DNA of 64,000 bases from Amaricoccus sp003258405 (GCF_043226085.1 NZ_CP171225.1:248001-312000); one strand, 5' to 3'. Positions 38,438-48,585 are shown, counted from the stretch's first letter. The notes: generated by a model not told the origin, from the sequence alone. Made by a program: numbers and translations.

Positions 38438-41404
38438 TTACTTTATGGTGAGCGCTTCGTTGACAAGCGCATCCTGCTGCGCCTTGTGCTCGCGGGCGAG
38501 CCCGGTGGCCGGCGAGGCCGAGGCCGGACGGCCGACGTAATGCGGGCGCGTGTGCTTCGCGCCGATGCGGTCGAGGACCCACTCGAGATTGGGTTCGACG
38601 AAGGTCCAGTAGCCCTGGTTCTTGGGCTCTTCCTGGCACCAGATCACATCGGCATTCTTGAAGCGGCCGAGTTCCTTGGTCAGGGAGAGCGCCGGAAACG
38701 GATAGAACTGCTCGAGACGCATGATGTAGACATCCGAGAGGTCGCGCGCATCGCGCTCGGCGAGGAGGTCGAAGTAGACCTTGCCCGAGCACATCACGAC
38801 GCGGCGGATCTTGTCGTCCTCGGCCAGCGTCGCGGTCGAGAGGCCGCTCGAGCCGCCCTTGTCGGCGTCATCCCAGAGCACGCGGTGGAAGCTCGAGCCG
38901 CGGGCGAAATCCTTGAGCTTCGAGACCGCCATCTTGTGGCGCAGCAGGGATTTCGGCGTCATGAGCACCAGCGGCTTGCGGAAGCTCCGGTGGAGCTGGC
39001 GGCGCAGGATGTGGAAATAGTTCGCCGGGGTGGTGCAATTCGCCACGATCCAGTTGTCCGCGGCGCAGAGCTGCAGGAAGCGCTCGGGGCGCGCCGAGCT
39101 GTGCTCAGGGCCCTGTCCCTCATAGCCGTGGGGCAGCAGCATCACGAGGCCCGACATGCGCAGCCACTTGCTTTCGCCCGACGAGATGAACTGGTCGATC
39201 ATGATCTGAGCGCCATTGACGAAATCGCCGAACTGGGCTTCCCAGAGCGTGAGCGCGTTGGGCTCGGCGAGCGTGTAGCCGTATTCGTAGCCCAGCACGG
39301 CGTATTCCGAGAGCATCGAGTCGACCACCTCATACTGAGCCTGATCGGACTGGATATGGTTGAGCGGGTGATACCGCTCCTCGGTCTGCTGGTCGATGAT
39401 GCCGGAATGGCGCTGCGAGAAGGTGCCGCGGGTGCAATCCTGGCCCGAGAGACGGACGGGGTAGCCCTCGACGAGCAGGGTACCGAAGGCCAGCGCCTCG
39501 GCGGTCGCCCAGTCGATGCCTTCGCCGGTCTCGATCATCTTCGCCTTGGCATCAAGCATGCGCTGGACGGTGCGATGGGCATTGAAGTTCTCGGGCAGGC
39601 GGGTGAGCGCCTCACCGACCTTCTTCAACGTCTTCTGATCGACGGCGGTCTTGCCGCGCTGATAGCGGCCCTCGTGCTTGCCGATCCCCGACCAGCGGCC
39701 GTCAAGCCAGTCCGCCTTGTTCGGGCGATAGTCCTTGGAGACCTCGAACTCGGTGTTGAGGTAGGACTGGAAGGCGGCCTTCATGTCCTCGATCTCGCCT
39801 TCGGGGATGAGGCCGTCCTTGATGAGCCGCTCGGTATAGAGCTGGAGCGTCGTCTTGTGGCTCTTGATCGCGGTATACATCTGCGGCTGGGTAAACATGG
39901 GCTCGTCGCCCTCGTTGTGCCCGAACCGGCGGTAACAGAACATGTCGATGACCACGTCCTTGCCGAACTTCTGCCGGAACTCGGTCGCGATGCGTGCGGC
40001 GTGCACCACCGCTTCCGGGTCGTCGCCGTTGACGTGGAAGATAGGGGCCTCGACCATCAGCGCGATGTCTGTCGGGTAGGGCGACGAGCGCGAATACATC
40101 GGCGCGGTGGTGAAGCCGATCTGGTTGTTGACGACGATGTGGATCGTGCCGCCGGTGCGGTGACCCTTCAGCCCGGAAAGCCCGAAGCACTCGGCAACGA
40201 CGCCCTGGCCCGCGAACGCCGCGTCGCCATGAAGCAGGATCGGCAGCACCTTGCGGCGCTCGGGATCGTTCTTCTGCGCCTGCTTGGCGCGGACCTTGCC
40301 GAGCACAACCGGGTTCACCGCCTCGAGATGGCTCGGGTTGGCGGTGAGCGAGAGGTGGACAGAATTGCCATCGAACTCGCGATCGGAGGAGGCACCAAGG
40401 TGATACTTCACGTCACCCGAGCCTTCGACCTCGTCAGGCTTGAAGCTGCCGCCCTGGAACTCGTTGAAGATGGCGCGGTAGGGCTTTTCCATCACGTTGG
40501 CGAGCACGCTCAGGCGGCCGCGGTGCGGCATGCCGATCACGATTTCCTCGACGCCAAGGGCGCCACCGCGCTTGATGATCTGCTCCATCGCCGGGATCAG
40601 CGCCTCTCCACCGTCAAGGCCGAAGCGCTTGGTGCCCGTGTATTTCACCTGGAGGAACTTCTCGAAGCCTTCCGCCTCGACGAGCTTGTTGAGGATCGCG
40701 CGCCGGCCACGGCGGGTGAAGTGGATTTCCTTGCCGTAGCCCTCGATCCGCTCCTTGAGCCAGGCGGCCTGCTGCGGGTCGGAGATATGCATGTACTGGA
40801 GCGCAAAGGTGCCGCAATAGGTGCGTTTCACAAGCGCGAGGATCTCGCGGAGGCTCGCCGTCTGCAGGCCCAGCACGTTGTCAAGGAAGATCGGCCGGTC
40901 CATGTCGGCTTCGGTGAAGCCATAGGTCGCGGGATCGAGCTCGGGGTGGGGTTTCACCTCGGTGATCTTGAGCGGGTCGAGGTCGGCGGCGAGGTGGCCG
41001 CGGATACGATAGGCGCGGATGACCATGAGCGCGCGCACGGAATCGAGCACAGCCTGGCGCACCTGCGTCTCGTCGAGCGCAACGCCCTTCTCTGCAGCCT
41101 TCGCCTGGATCTTCGCGCCGAGTGCGGCCTTGACCGGCTCCGGCGACCACTGGCCGTCGAGCGCCGCGGTCAGGTCGTCATTGGGCATGGGCGGCCAGTC
41201 GGCACGCGCCCAGGAGGGGCCGGTGGCGCTCTTGGTCACGTCTCCGGCGGCATCGCCGAGGCCCTGAAAGAAGGCCTGCCAGTTGGCATCCACGCTGTCC
41301 GGGTCTTCCGAATAGCGAGCGTAGAGATGCTCGACAAAATCCGCGTTCTGACCCTGAAGGAACGACGACGAATGGAAGACCGTATTCTGCGACTGCTCGG
41401 TCAT
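38438..41404 (-). CDS. sucA: 2-oxoglutarate dehydrogenase E1 component
   Basis: Thiamine-diphosphate-dependent decarboxylase converting 2-oxoglutarate and lipoyl-E2 to succinyl-E2; 988 residues, the usual length. Features include the N-terminal E2-binding segment with YARYSEDPDSVDANWQAFF, HRGRLSVLANVMEKP near residue 300, the ThDP-binding GDAAFAGQGVVAECF and the downstream VVNNQIGFTT, and the C-terminal WCQEEPKNQGYWTFVEP. It precedes odhB in the same operon. Confidence 0.97.
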   Translation of the reverse strand: MTEQSQNTVFHSSSFLQGQNADFVEHLYARYSEDPDSVDANWQAFFQGLGDAAGDVTKSATGPSWARADWPPMPNDDLTAALDGQWSPEPVKAALGAKIQAKAAEKGVALDETQVRQAVLDSVRALMVIRAYRIRGHLAADLDPLKITEVKPHPELDPATYGFTEADMDRPIFLDNVLGLQTASLREILALVKRTYCGTFALQYMHISDPQQAAWLKERIEGYGKEIHFTRRGRRAILNKLVEAEGFEKFLQVKYTGTKRFGLDGGEALIPAMEQIIKRGGALGVEEIVIGMPHRGRLSVLANVMEKPYRAIFNEFQGGSFKPDEVEGSGDVKYHLGASSDREFDGNSVHLSLTANPSHLEAVNPVVLGKVRAKQAQKNDPERRKVLPILLHGDAAFAGQGVVAECFGLSGLKGHRTGGTIHIVVNNQIGFTTAPMYSRSSPYPTDIALMVEAPIFHVNGDDPEAVVHAARIATEFRQKFGKDVVIDMFCYRRFGHNEGDEPMFTQPQMYTAIKSHKTTLQLYTERLIKDGLIPEGEIEDMKAAFQSYLNTEFEVSKDYRPNKADWLDGRWSGIGKHEGRYQRGKTAVDQKTLKKVGEALTRLPENFNAHRTVQRMLDAKAKMIETGEGIDWATAEALAFGTLLVEGYPVRLSGQDCTRGTFSQRHSGIIDQQTEERYHPLNHIQSDQAQYEVVDSMLSEYAVLGYEYGYTLAEPNALTLWEAQFGDFVNGAQIMIDQFISSGESKWLRMSGLVMLLPHGYEGQGPEHSSARPERFLQLCAADNWIVANCTTPANYFHILRRQLHRSFRKPLVLMTPKSLLRHKMAVSKLKDFARGSSFHRVLWDDADKGGSSGLSTATLAEDDKIRRVVMCSGKVYFDLLAERDARDLSDVYIMRLEQFYPFPALSLTKELGRFKNADVIWCQEEPKNQGYWTFVEPNLEWVLDRIGAKHTRPHYVGRPASASPATGLAREHKAQQDALVNEALTIK

Positions 41405-41523
41405 GGCACAAGACGGGGCTAAACCCGCTCCCTGAATATCTCGGCCCCGTGCGCCGGGGTCTGGCGTGATCGCCCGCGCGGCGGCCTCGAGACCTCCCCG
41501 CGCGGGCGCTGCGTTACCTTTCC

Positions 41524-42408
41524 TTAGCGGCCAAGGGCCTTCAGGACGGCATCACCCAGCCCGGCGGGGCTGTCGGCGACCACAATACCAGCCGATTTCA
41601 TGGCTTCAATCTTGTCCTCGGCACCGCCCTTGCCACCGGCGACGATCGCGCCCGCGTGGCCCATGCGGCGGCCCGGAGGCGCCGTGCGGCCGGCGATGAA
41701 GCCCGCGGTCGGTTTCCAGCGGCCCTTCTTCTTCTCGTCGGCGAGAAACTGCGCGGCATCCTCTTCCGCCGAGCCGCCGATCTCGCCGATCATGATGATG
41801 GACTCGGTTTCGGGATCGGCAAGGAACATCTCGAGCACGTCGATGTGCTCGGTGCCCTTGATCGGGTCGCCGCCGATACCCACTGCCGTGGACTGGCCGA
41901 GGCCGCTGTCGGAGGTCTGCTTCACGGCTTCATAGGTAAGCGTTCCGGAGCGGGAGACAACGCCCACCGAGCCGCGCTTGTGGATGTGGCCGGGCATGAT
42001 GCCGATCTTGCAGGCGTCCGGCGTGATGACGCCGGGGCAGTTCGGGCCGATGAGGCGGGTCGAGCTGTCGATCAGCGCGCGCTTCACCTTCATCATGTCG
42101 AGCACCGGAATGCCCTCGGTGATGCAGATGACGAGCGGGATCTCGGCGTCGATGGCTTCGAGGATCGAGTCGGCTGCGAAGGGCGGCGGGACGTAGATCA
42201 CGGAGGCGTTGGCGCCGGTCTTGGCGACGGCTTCATGGACGCTGTTGAAGACTGGCAGACCCAGATGCTGGCTGCCGCCCTTGCCGGGCGTCACGCCGCC
42301 GACCATCTTGGTGCCGTAGGCGATCGCCTGTTCGGAGTGGAAGGTGCCCTGCGAGCCGGTGAAGCCCTGGCAGATGACCTTGGTGTTTTCGTCTACGAGT
42401 ACAGCCAT
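41524..42408 (-). CDS. sucD: succinyl-CoA synthetase alpha subunit
   Basis: ADP/GDP-forming succinate-CoA ligase alpha subunit, 294 residues. CoA-binding Rossmann region begins VICQGFTGSQGTFHSEQAI, IGPNCPGVITPDACKIGIMP is conserved, and the phosphorylated histidine is His251 in RMGHAGAIVAGGKG. It makes ATP from succinyl-CoA together with SucC. Unusually, it is separated from sucC by a sulfotransferase-like gene; only 13 bases lie between that gene and sucD. Confidence 0.97.
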   Translation of the reverse strand: MAVLVDENTKVICQGFTGSQGTFHSEQAIAYGTKMVGGVTPGKGGSQHLGLPVFNSVHEAVAKTGANASVIYVPPPFAADSILEAIDAEIPLVICITEGIPVLDMMKVKRALIDSSTRLIGPNCPGVITPDACKIGIMPGHIHKRGSVGVVSRSGTLTYEAVKQTSDSGLGQSTAVGIGGDPIKGTEHIDVLEMFLADPETESIIMIGEIGGSAEEDAAQFLADEKKKGRWKPTAGFIAGRTAPPGRRMGHAGAIVAGGKGGAEDKIEAMKSAGIVVADSPAGLGDAVLKALGR

Positions 42409-42421
42409 GGTTCCGGTCCTG

Positions 42422-43258
42422 TTACTTCGATATGTCCAAAATTGCTTCGTGTGGCGCGCGCGGATGATGCCGCGCGGCGCCTGATCTTTCGGTCATGGGG
42501 CTTCCGGCTCCGTTTGCCGCCATCCAGGCCTCGCAAAGGCGCAGGAAAGCGTAGTCCTGCACATACCAAGCCTGCAGGTTTGCCATCGCCTTCTCCGAGA
42601 GCGGCGGCGTTCCGGCATAGTCGTTCCGGTGTGCCGCGTCCTCGTCGTGCACAAGCCTTGAGGTGTCGTCGAATCCGATCCGCGCAAGCAGGATCGCGAG
42701 ATCGCTCTCGAACTGCTCCTGACGGACGATCCAGAGCGGGGGGCAGACCTCGAAGAGCTGGCCGCGGCGCTCGAACCAGTCAACGAGATTGCGCGAGGTG
42801 TGGCTGATCGAGCGGATGGCCGCCACGGCATCATTGCCGCGCGGACCTTCCTCGAACAGAGCCTCGGCCAGATCGTTGGCATGTTCAAAGCGCGCGAAGG
42901 CGAGCGCCTCGTGGGGTGTCCAGTCGACATCGTTGCGCGGGCGGCCCTTGCGCTTGCGTGAGTAGAAGCCGGAGCGGAAGCGTGCCGCTGGGTCGCGGGT
43001 GGAGAAAAAGTAGCGTGGCTTGGGGCCAAGCTGCGTGAGCCTAACCGCATGCGGGTGCTTCACGATGAACTCCGATCCCATCGCCGCATTGATCTGTTCG
43101 ATCGCTGCAGCGATCTGCGTACCGGCGGTCTTGCCGACGTGCAGGAAGTGAATCGCATCAGGAGCGGCACTGGGACCGCGGCCCTTCCGCCGGGGAGAAG
43201 CCGCTTTATGCTTCCCCGGGGCGGTGGGGCCTCCGATGTGCTCACTGGGTTCAGGCAT
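42422..43258 (-). CDS. sulfotransferase-like protein between sucC and sucD
   Basis: The 278-residue protein has an N-terminal basic head and then HFLHVGKTAGTQIAAAIEQ (near residue 38), which matches the PAPS 5'-phosphosulfate-binding HxxKTAGT motif of Sulfotransfer_2-like families. YFFSTRDPAARFRSGFYSR fits the 3'-phosphate-binding region. AGGAG precedes the start. The acceptor substrate is unknown; relatives modify glycans or lipids. It sits 42 bases after sucC and 13 before sucD, inside the operon. Confidence 0.65.
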   Translation of the reverse strand: MPEPSEHIGGPTAPGKHKAASPRRKGRGPSAAPDAIHFLHVGKTAGTQIAAAIEQINAAMGSEFIVKHPHAVRLTQLGPKPRYFFSTRDPAARFRSGFYSRKRKGRPRNDVDWTPHEALAFARFEHANDLAEALFEEGPRGNDAVAAIRSISHTSRNLVDWFERRGQLFEVCPPLWIVRQEQFESDLAILLARIGFDDTSRLVHDEDAAHRNDYAGTPPLSEKAMANLQAWYVQDYAFLRLCEAWMAANGAGSPMTERSGAARHHPRAPHEAILDISK

Positions 43259-43300
43259 GATCTCCTGCCGTCTGCTGACGATTGGCGCGCTCCGGGCTCT

Positions 43301-44494
<1,194 letters not shown>

Positions 44495-44579
44495 GTGCCG
44501 CCGTCCCTACGTTTTTCCGCCGGCACTCACCGAGACCGGCCTGCGGGTCTGATTAGGTCGAAGCGGCAGGTCTTGCAAT

Positions 44580-44585
44580 GATATT
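44580..44585 (-). promoter_or_regulatory. possible -10 element of the sucC promoter
   Basis: TAATAT on the minus strand lies about 40 bases downstream of the proximal TGTGATCACA palindrome and 85 bases before sucC. No clear -35 box is seen, which would suit an activated promoter. The assignment is tentative. Confidence 0.25.
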
Positions 44586-44623
44586 AGGGTGAGAGCGGTA
44601 ATTTCGGGCCAAATTCCGGCTTA

Positions 44624-44654
44624 TGTGATCACACGATTTTTTTCCGTGATCACA
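44624..44654. promoter_or_regulatory. paired TGTGATCACA-type palindromes upstream of sucC
   Basis: TGTGATCACA at 44624-44633 and CGTGATCACA at 44645-44654 start exactly 21 bp apart, about two helical turns. A half-site GTGATT follows at 44663. The same palindrome with the same 21-bp period is found at 49638-49668 before sdhC, and TGTGATCACACGA is shared in both places. This points to one regulator for suc and sdh. Confidence 0.75.
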
Positions 44655-44790
44655 ATTTCGCCGTGATTGGAACGAATCGGGTTCGTGCCCTGTGCGCCTT
44701 GCCGTAAGTGCCCGATCAGCGCGTAGTCCTCGGTGAAGTGATGGCGCACGAGGGCTTTGGCTGCGCAAGGGATAGAGGACGGTGGTCTGG

Positions 44791-44919
44791 CTACCTGCCG
44801 GACGGGATCAGGCGGCGTTGGAAGTCGCAATACTTGTGCTGCGCCGAGATGATCGACCGGCTGCTGCGGCACTCCTCGAGAAGACCGACCTCGTCCTTCG
44901 CGCGAAGGCAGGTCGCCAT
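44791..44919 (-). CDS. candidate small cysteine-containing protein between mdh and sucC
   Basis: The possible 42-residue protein (ATG 44919 to TAG 44791) reads MATCLRAKDEVGLLEECR followed by SSRSIISAQHKYCDFQRRL. By hand count 37 of 42 codons end in G or C, like real genes here, whereas codons upstream in the same frame do not. It has three cysteines. No good ribosome-binding site is visible and I do not recognise a family, so it is only a candidate. The rest of the 660-base mdh-sucC gap shows no clear gene. Confidence 0.3.
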   Translation of the reverse strand: MATCLRAKDEVGLLEECRSSRSIISAQHKYCDFQRRLIPSGR

Positions 44920-45100
44920 GCTGGTCCGCCGGTGTTGGGCATGTGCACTGAGACGAGAAGCGGGTTTCCGATGCGGGCGAGTGCATTGCGCAAATCCACG
45001 GAGCCGCTCCGCTCGCGGCCGGAAATCTCTCTCGACCTCGCCCCTGGCGGTTGCCTCGCGCCAGCACTGGCGCAATCAGGTTTCCTGTTGCGATGCGCAC

Positions 45101-45129
45101 AAGAAAACGCCGGCCCGAAGGGGCCGGCG
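45101..45129 (-). terminator. intrinsic terminator of mdh
   Basis: On the minus strand CGCCGGCCC (45129-45121) pairs with GGGCCGGCG (45116-45108) over a CTTC loop and is followed by TTTTCTT. It lies 28 bases after the mdh stop codon and separates mdh from the suc genes. Confidence 0.88.
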
Positions 45130-45156
45130 CGAAACATGAGACCCGAGGGTTTCGGA

Positions 45157-46119
45157 TCAGGCGAGGCTGGACTCGATGCCCTTGCAGGCCGCGATGAGGC
45201 CCTGAACCGAGTCGACCGATTTGTCGAACATTGCCTTCTCGGCCTTGTCGAGCGAGATCTCGACGACCTTCTCGATGCCGCCGGCGCCGATAACGGTCGG
45301 GACGCCTACGTAGATGTCCTTGAGGCCATACTGGCCGGAGAGATGCGCCGCGCAGGGCAGGACGCGCTTCTGGTCCTTGAGATAGGCTTCGGCCATCTCG
45401 ATGGCGGAGGCTGCCGGCGCATAGAAGGCCGAACCGGTCTTCAGGAGGCCGACGATCTCGGCGCCGCCGTCACGGGTGCGCTGCACGATCGCGTCGAGCT
45501 TTTCCTGGGTGGTCCAGCCCATTTCCACGAGGTCCGGGAGCGGAATGCCGGCAACCGTGGAGTAGCGGGTGAGCGGCACCATCGTGTCGCCATGACCGCC
45601 GAGCACGAAGGCGGTGACGTCTTTCACGGACACCGAGAATTCCTCTGCGAGGAAGTGGCGGAAGCGGGCGCTGTCGAGGACGCCGGCCATGCCGCAGACC
45701 TTCTCGTGGGGCAGGCCAGAGAACTCGCGCAGTGCCCAGACCATGGCATCGAGCGGGTTGGTGATGCAGATCACGAAGGCGTTCGGAGCATTGGCGGCGA
45801 TGCCTTCGCCGACGGAGCGCATGACCTTGAGGTTGATCCCGAGGAGGTCGTCGCGGCTCATGCCGGGCTTGCGGGGGACACCGGCGGTAACGATGCAGAC
45901 GTCGGCGCCTGCGATGTCCTCATAGGAATTCGTGCCCTTGAGAACGGCGTCGAACTTGTCGACGGGGCTGCTCTCGGCAATGTCGAGTGCCTTGCCCTGG
46001 GGCGTGCCCTCGGCGATGTCGAACAGGACAACGTCACCAAGTTCCTTGAGTGCGGCCAGGTGGGCGAGCGTGCCCCCGATCTGTCCGGCACCGATCAGAG
46101 CGATCTTCGGTCTTGCCAT
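45157..46119 (-). CDS. mdh: malate dehydrogenase
   Basis: NAD-dependent oxidation of malate to oxaloacetate in the TCA cycle; 320 residues of the LDH-like MDH type common in alphaproteobacteria. NAD-binding IALIGAGQIGGTLAHLAALKE at the N-terminus, substrate-binding GVPRKPGMSRDDLLGINL and catalytic-His VLGGHGDTMVPLTRYSTVAG near residue 175 are visible. Oxaloacetate and malate also connect it with the malyl-CoA enzyme encoded nearby on the other strand. Confidence 0.96.
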   Translation of the reverse strand: MARPKIALIGAGQIGGTLAHLAALKELGDVVLFDIAEGTPQGKALDIAESSPVDKFDAVLKGTNSYEDIAGADVCIVTAGVPRKPGMSRDDLLGINLKVMRSVGEGIAANAPNAFVICITNPLDAMVWALREFSGLPHEKVCGMAGVLDSARFRHFLAEEFSVSVKDVTAFVLGGHGDTMVPLTRYSTVAGIPLPDLVEMGWTTQEKLDAIVQRTRDGGAEIVGLLKTGSAFYAPAASAIEMAEAYLKDQKRVLPCAAHLSGQYGLKDIYVGVPTVIGAGGIEKVVEISLDKAEKAMFDKSVDSVQGLIAACKGIESSLA

Positions 46120-46252
46120 TTGGGCCAGTCTCCCCTTCTGCGTATGAAACGCGCAAGTGGCTAGCCCCTCGCGATCACTTTAGCAAGACGCAATGGCCGA
46201 AAACGGTGCTGCACCGCCGCAAGAGGCGATCTACGGCACGCCCGCTCGCGCG

Positions 46253-46597
46253 TCAGGCGTCGTCGCCGGGGGCGCCGAGCGGGGCGACTTCCTGTTCCCA
46301 CATCTGTCCGGAGGCCACGAGGCAGGCGGTGCCGTCGGCGTGGGAAACGAGGATCGACCAGGTGCCGGTCGAATCGGAGGCATAGATCTCGAGCACGACG
46401 TTGTTCTGCTGGAGGCCGAGACTCTTCAGGCTCTCGCCATAGCGCTCCGCGAGGCGCGCAACGACCGTGCCGCGCTCGCCGCAGGCCGTTTGCGGCGCGA
46501 TCTCAGGCGCGGCGGTGCCTTCCGCCTGGGCAGGCGGCGTCGCCATGAAAAGGGAAAGCGAGACGGCGATGCGGGCGAGGAGGGGCGCAAGGGTCAT
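46253..46597 (-). CDS. small secreted protein of unknown function
   Basis: The 114-residue product starts at ATG 46597 with AAGGAA correctly placed upstream. A signal peptide of about 27 residues ends PPAQAEG. The mature part contains CGERGTVVARLAERYGESLK, with one further cysteine in GTACLVAS, so a disulfide is possible. The segment EIYASDSTGTWSILVSHADG looks like a beta-rich domain. I do not recognise a named family, though similar periplasmic proteins occur in Rhodobacteraceae. Confidence 0.6.
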   Translation of the reverse strand: MTLAPLLARIAVSLSLFMATPPAQAEGTAAPEIAPQTACGERGTVVARLAERYGESLKSLGLQQNNVVLEIYASDSTGTWSILVSHADGTACLVASGQMWEQEVAPLGAPGDDA

Positions 46598-46890
46598 GTC
46601 CAGTTCCTTCATGCCGGTGCGGGCCCACCGGATTCGTCCATCCGTCCCGCGCACCTTTGTGGGGTCATCTCCGGAGGTTCGGGGCGTGCGGCTCGCCCGT
46701 CTTGCGGATCCGGCAGTCGCTCGGCTGGAGCGAGTGCCGGCTCGCGAGGAAAAATCTGTGCGGATTCGGCCAACAAAACCTTAACGATGCGCGCGCCATG
46801 CCTGCGAATCGCGCAACAATCTGTCCCGGGGCTCTTGAAATTCCGGCCTGCTCGGATATTCAGACCGCTGCAGTGCAACAGGAGTGGGTC

Positions 46891-47778
46891 ATGGAGCAAA
46901 GCGCGCATCCCTATCGGTCGGTCCTCTACATGCCGGGGTCCAAGGAACGGGCTCTCGAGAAGGCCAAGACGCTCGCGGCGGATGCGCTGATCCTCGATCT
47001 CGAGGATGCGGTGGCTCCGGCGGAGAAGCCGAATGCGCGCGAACTGGTCGGTGCGGCGGTGGAGAAGGGTGGCTACGGAAGCCGCAAGCTGATCGTGCGG
47101 GTGAACGGGCTTGAGACCGAATGGGGGCTGGCCGACCTCGCGCGCGCCTCCAAGGCCGGACCCGATGCGGTACTGCTGCCGAAGGTGGAGAGCGCCGCCG
47201 ACATCCAGCGTGTTGCGGAACTGCTTGCCGAGCATGGTGCGCCGGAGCGGACGCGGATCTGGGCGATGATGGAAACCCCTCGGGGTGTCCTCAAGGCGGC
47301 AGAAATCGCTGCGGCGCATCCCCGGCTGGAAGGCTTCGTGATGGGCACCAACGATCTCGTCAAGGATCTCGGCGCCGCGCACACGCCCGAGCGCACACCG
47401 CTTGTCGCGAGCCTCGGCTGGTGTCTGCTCGCGGCCCGGGCCGAAGGTCTCGTCTGCGTCGACGGCGTCTACAACGCCTTCAAGGACGAGGACGGTCTGC
47501 GGGCGTCCTGTGTTCAGGGCCGCGACATGGGCTTTGATGGCAAGACGCTCATCCATCCTGCCCAGCTCGCGATTACCAATGAGGTCTTCGCCCCATCCGC
47601 CGACGATGTCGCGCTTGCCAAGGAGCAGGTTTCGGCCTTCGAGGCGGCGGAGGCCCGCGGCGAGGGTGTCGCGGTTGTGAATGGCAAGATCGTTGAGAAC
47701 CTGCATGTGGTGACCGCGCGGCGGCTGCTGGCGCGGGCGGAGGCGATCGCCGCCCTCGAGGCGGAAACCGCTGCCTGA
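46891..47778 (+). CDS. Mcl2-type (3S)-malyl-CoA thioesterase / CitE-like lyase
   Basis: The 295-residue HpcH/HpaI-CitE superfamily protein starts at ATG 46891 after AGGAG. RSVLYMPGSKERALEKAKTL, ADALILDLEDAVAP (Mg-binding Asp/Glu) and FDGKTLIHPAQLAITNEVF are family hallmarks. From its position beside mdh, mch and sdh and its shorter length than Mcl1, it is most like R. sphaeroides Mcl2, which hydrolyses (3S)-malyl-CoA to malate and so completes apparent malate synthase activity. A malyl-CoA/beta-methylmalyl-CoA lyase role is the alternative. Confidence 0.75.
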   Translation: MEQSAHPYRSVLYMPGSKERALEKAKTLAADALILDLEDAVAPAEKPNARELVGAAVEKGGYGSRKLIVRVNGLETEWGLADLARASKAGPDAVLLPKVESAADIQRVAELLAEHGAPERTRIWAMMETPRGVLKAAEIAAAHPRLEGFVMGTNDLVKDLGAAHTPERTPLVASLGWCLLAARAEGLVCVDGVYNAFKDEDGLRASCVQGRDMGFDGKTLIHPAQLAITNEVFAPSADDVALAKEQVSAFEAAEARGEGVAVVNGKIVENLHVVTARRLLARAEAIAALEAETAA

Positions 47779-47810
47779 GCGCCCGCGGACCTGAAATAGG
47801 GAGCAAGACA

Positions 47811-48374
47811 ATGTTCTGGCTGGTAGTCGGGCTCGCACTCTGGTGCGGCTTTCATCTGATGAAACGCATCGCCCCGGCGCTGCATGACCGACTGGAAGCG
47901 AAGGCCGGTCCGAAGGGCGCTCGGGGCGTCGTCGCGGCCGGGATCGGCGTTGGCCTTCTGCTCATCATAGTGGGTTTCCGCAGCGCGCCTTTCATTCCGG
48001 TCTACACGCCCGCCGCCTGGACCGTGCATCTCAACAACCTGATGATGCTGGGAGCCGTCGGGCTCTACGGCGCGAGCCATTCGAAAGGCCGGATCGGCAG
48101 CCTGTTCCGGAACCCGATGCTGCTCGGCACAGCCACCTGGGCCGTGGCGCATCTGCTGGTGAACGGTGATCTTGCCTCATTGCTTCTCTTTGGCGTGATG
48201 CTCGTATGGGCCGTCAGTGCCATCGTCCTGATCAATGCCCAGGATGGCCCCTGGGAGCGCCCGGCACCCGGCCCGGTGAAGAAGGACATCATTCTGGCCG
48301 TGATCACCATCGTCGTCTTTGGCGTGATCGTGGCCATCCACACCTGGCTCGGCTACCCGCCGTTTCCGAGGTAA
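47811..48374 (+). CDS. NnrU family membrane protein
   Basis: The 187-residue integral membrane protein has about five to six hydrophobic segments. ALWCGFHLMKRIAPALHDRLEA at the N-terminus and ASHSKGRIGSLFRNPMLLGTATWAVAHLLVNGDLAS (key residues RxPMLxGxxxWAxAHLxxNGD) are typical of NnrU, a family linked in some bacteria to nitric oxide metabolism and structurally related to carotenoid/isoprenoid isomerase-like proteins. Here it is between mcl2-like and mch, so the nitrogen-oxide link may not apply. Confidence 0.8.
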   Translation: MFWLVVGLALWCGFHLMKRIAPALHDRLEAKAGPKGARGVVAAGIGVGLLLIIVGFRSAPFIPVYTPAAWTVHLNNLMMLGAVGLYGASHSKGRIGSLFRNPMLLGTATWAVAHLLVNGDLASLLLFGVMLVWAVSAIVLINAQDGPWERPAPGPVKKDIILAVITIVVFGVIVAIHTWLGYPPFPR

Positions 48375-48378
48375 CCCC

Positions 48379-48582
48379 ATGCTGGCCTACCGTTTTCTCA
48401 CCGATGTCGACACCTCCGCCTTTTGCCACAAGGTAACGAAGGCGCTTTCGAAAGGCTGGTCGCTGCATGGCCAGCCGACCTACGCCTTCGATGCTTCGGC
48501 CGGCGTGATGCGCTGTGGCCAGGCGGTGGTGAAGGAGGTCGACGCGACCTACGACCCCGAAATGTCTCTCGGAGAACTCTAA
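48379..48582 (+). CDS. DUF1737 domain small protein
   Basis: The 67-residue cytosolic protein starts 5 bases after the nnrU-like stop. The pattern YRFLTDVDTSAFCHKVTKAL, GWSLHGQPTYAF and MRCGQAVVKEV is the DUF1737 module, a small alpha/beta domain of unknown function found in many proteobacteria. Its tight spacing on both sides (3 bases before mch) places it in the mcl2-like to mch operon. Confidence 0.8.
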   Translation: MLAYRFLTDVDTSAFCHKVTKALSKGWSLHGQPTYAFDASAGVMRCGQAVVKEVDATYDPEMSLGEL

Positions 48583-48585
48583 GAC

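Noticed and set aside
46891..47778. Citrate lyase beta subunit or malate synthase
   Set aside because: No citrate lyase alpha or gamma genes are nearby, and malate synthase is a much larger protein. The context with mch, ccr and ecm favours a malyl-CoA enzyme.
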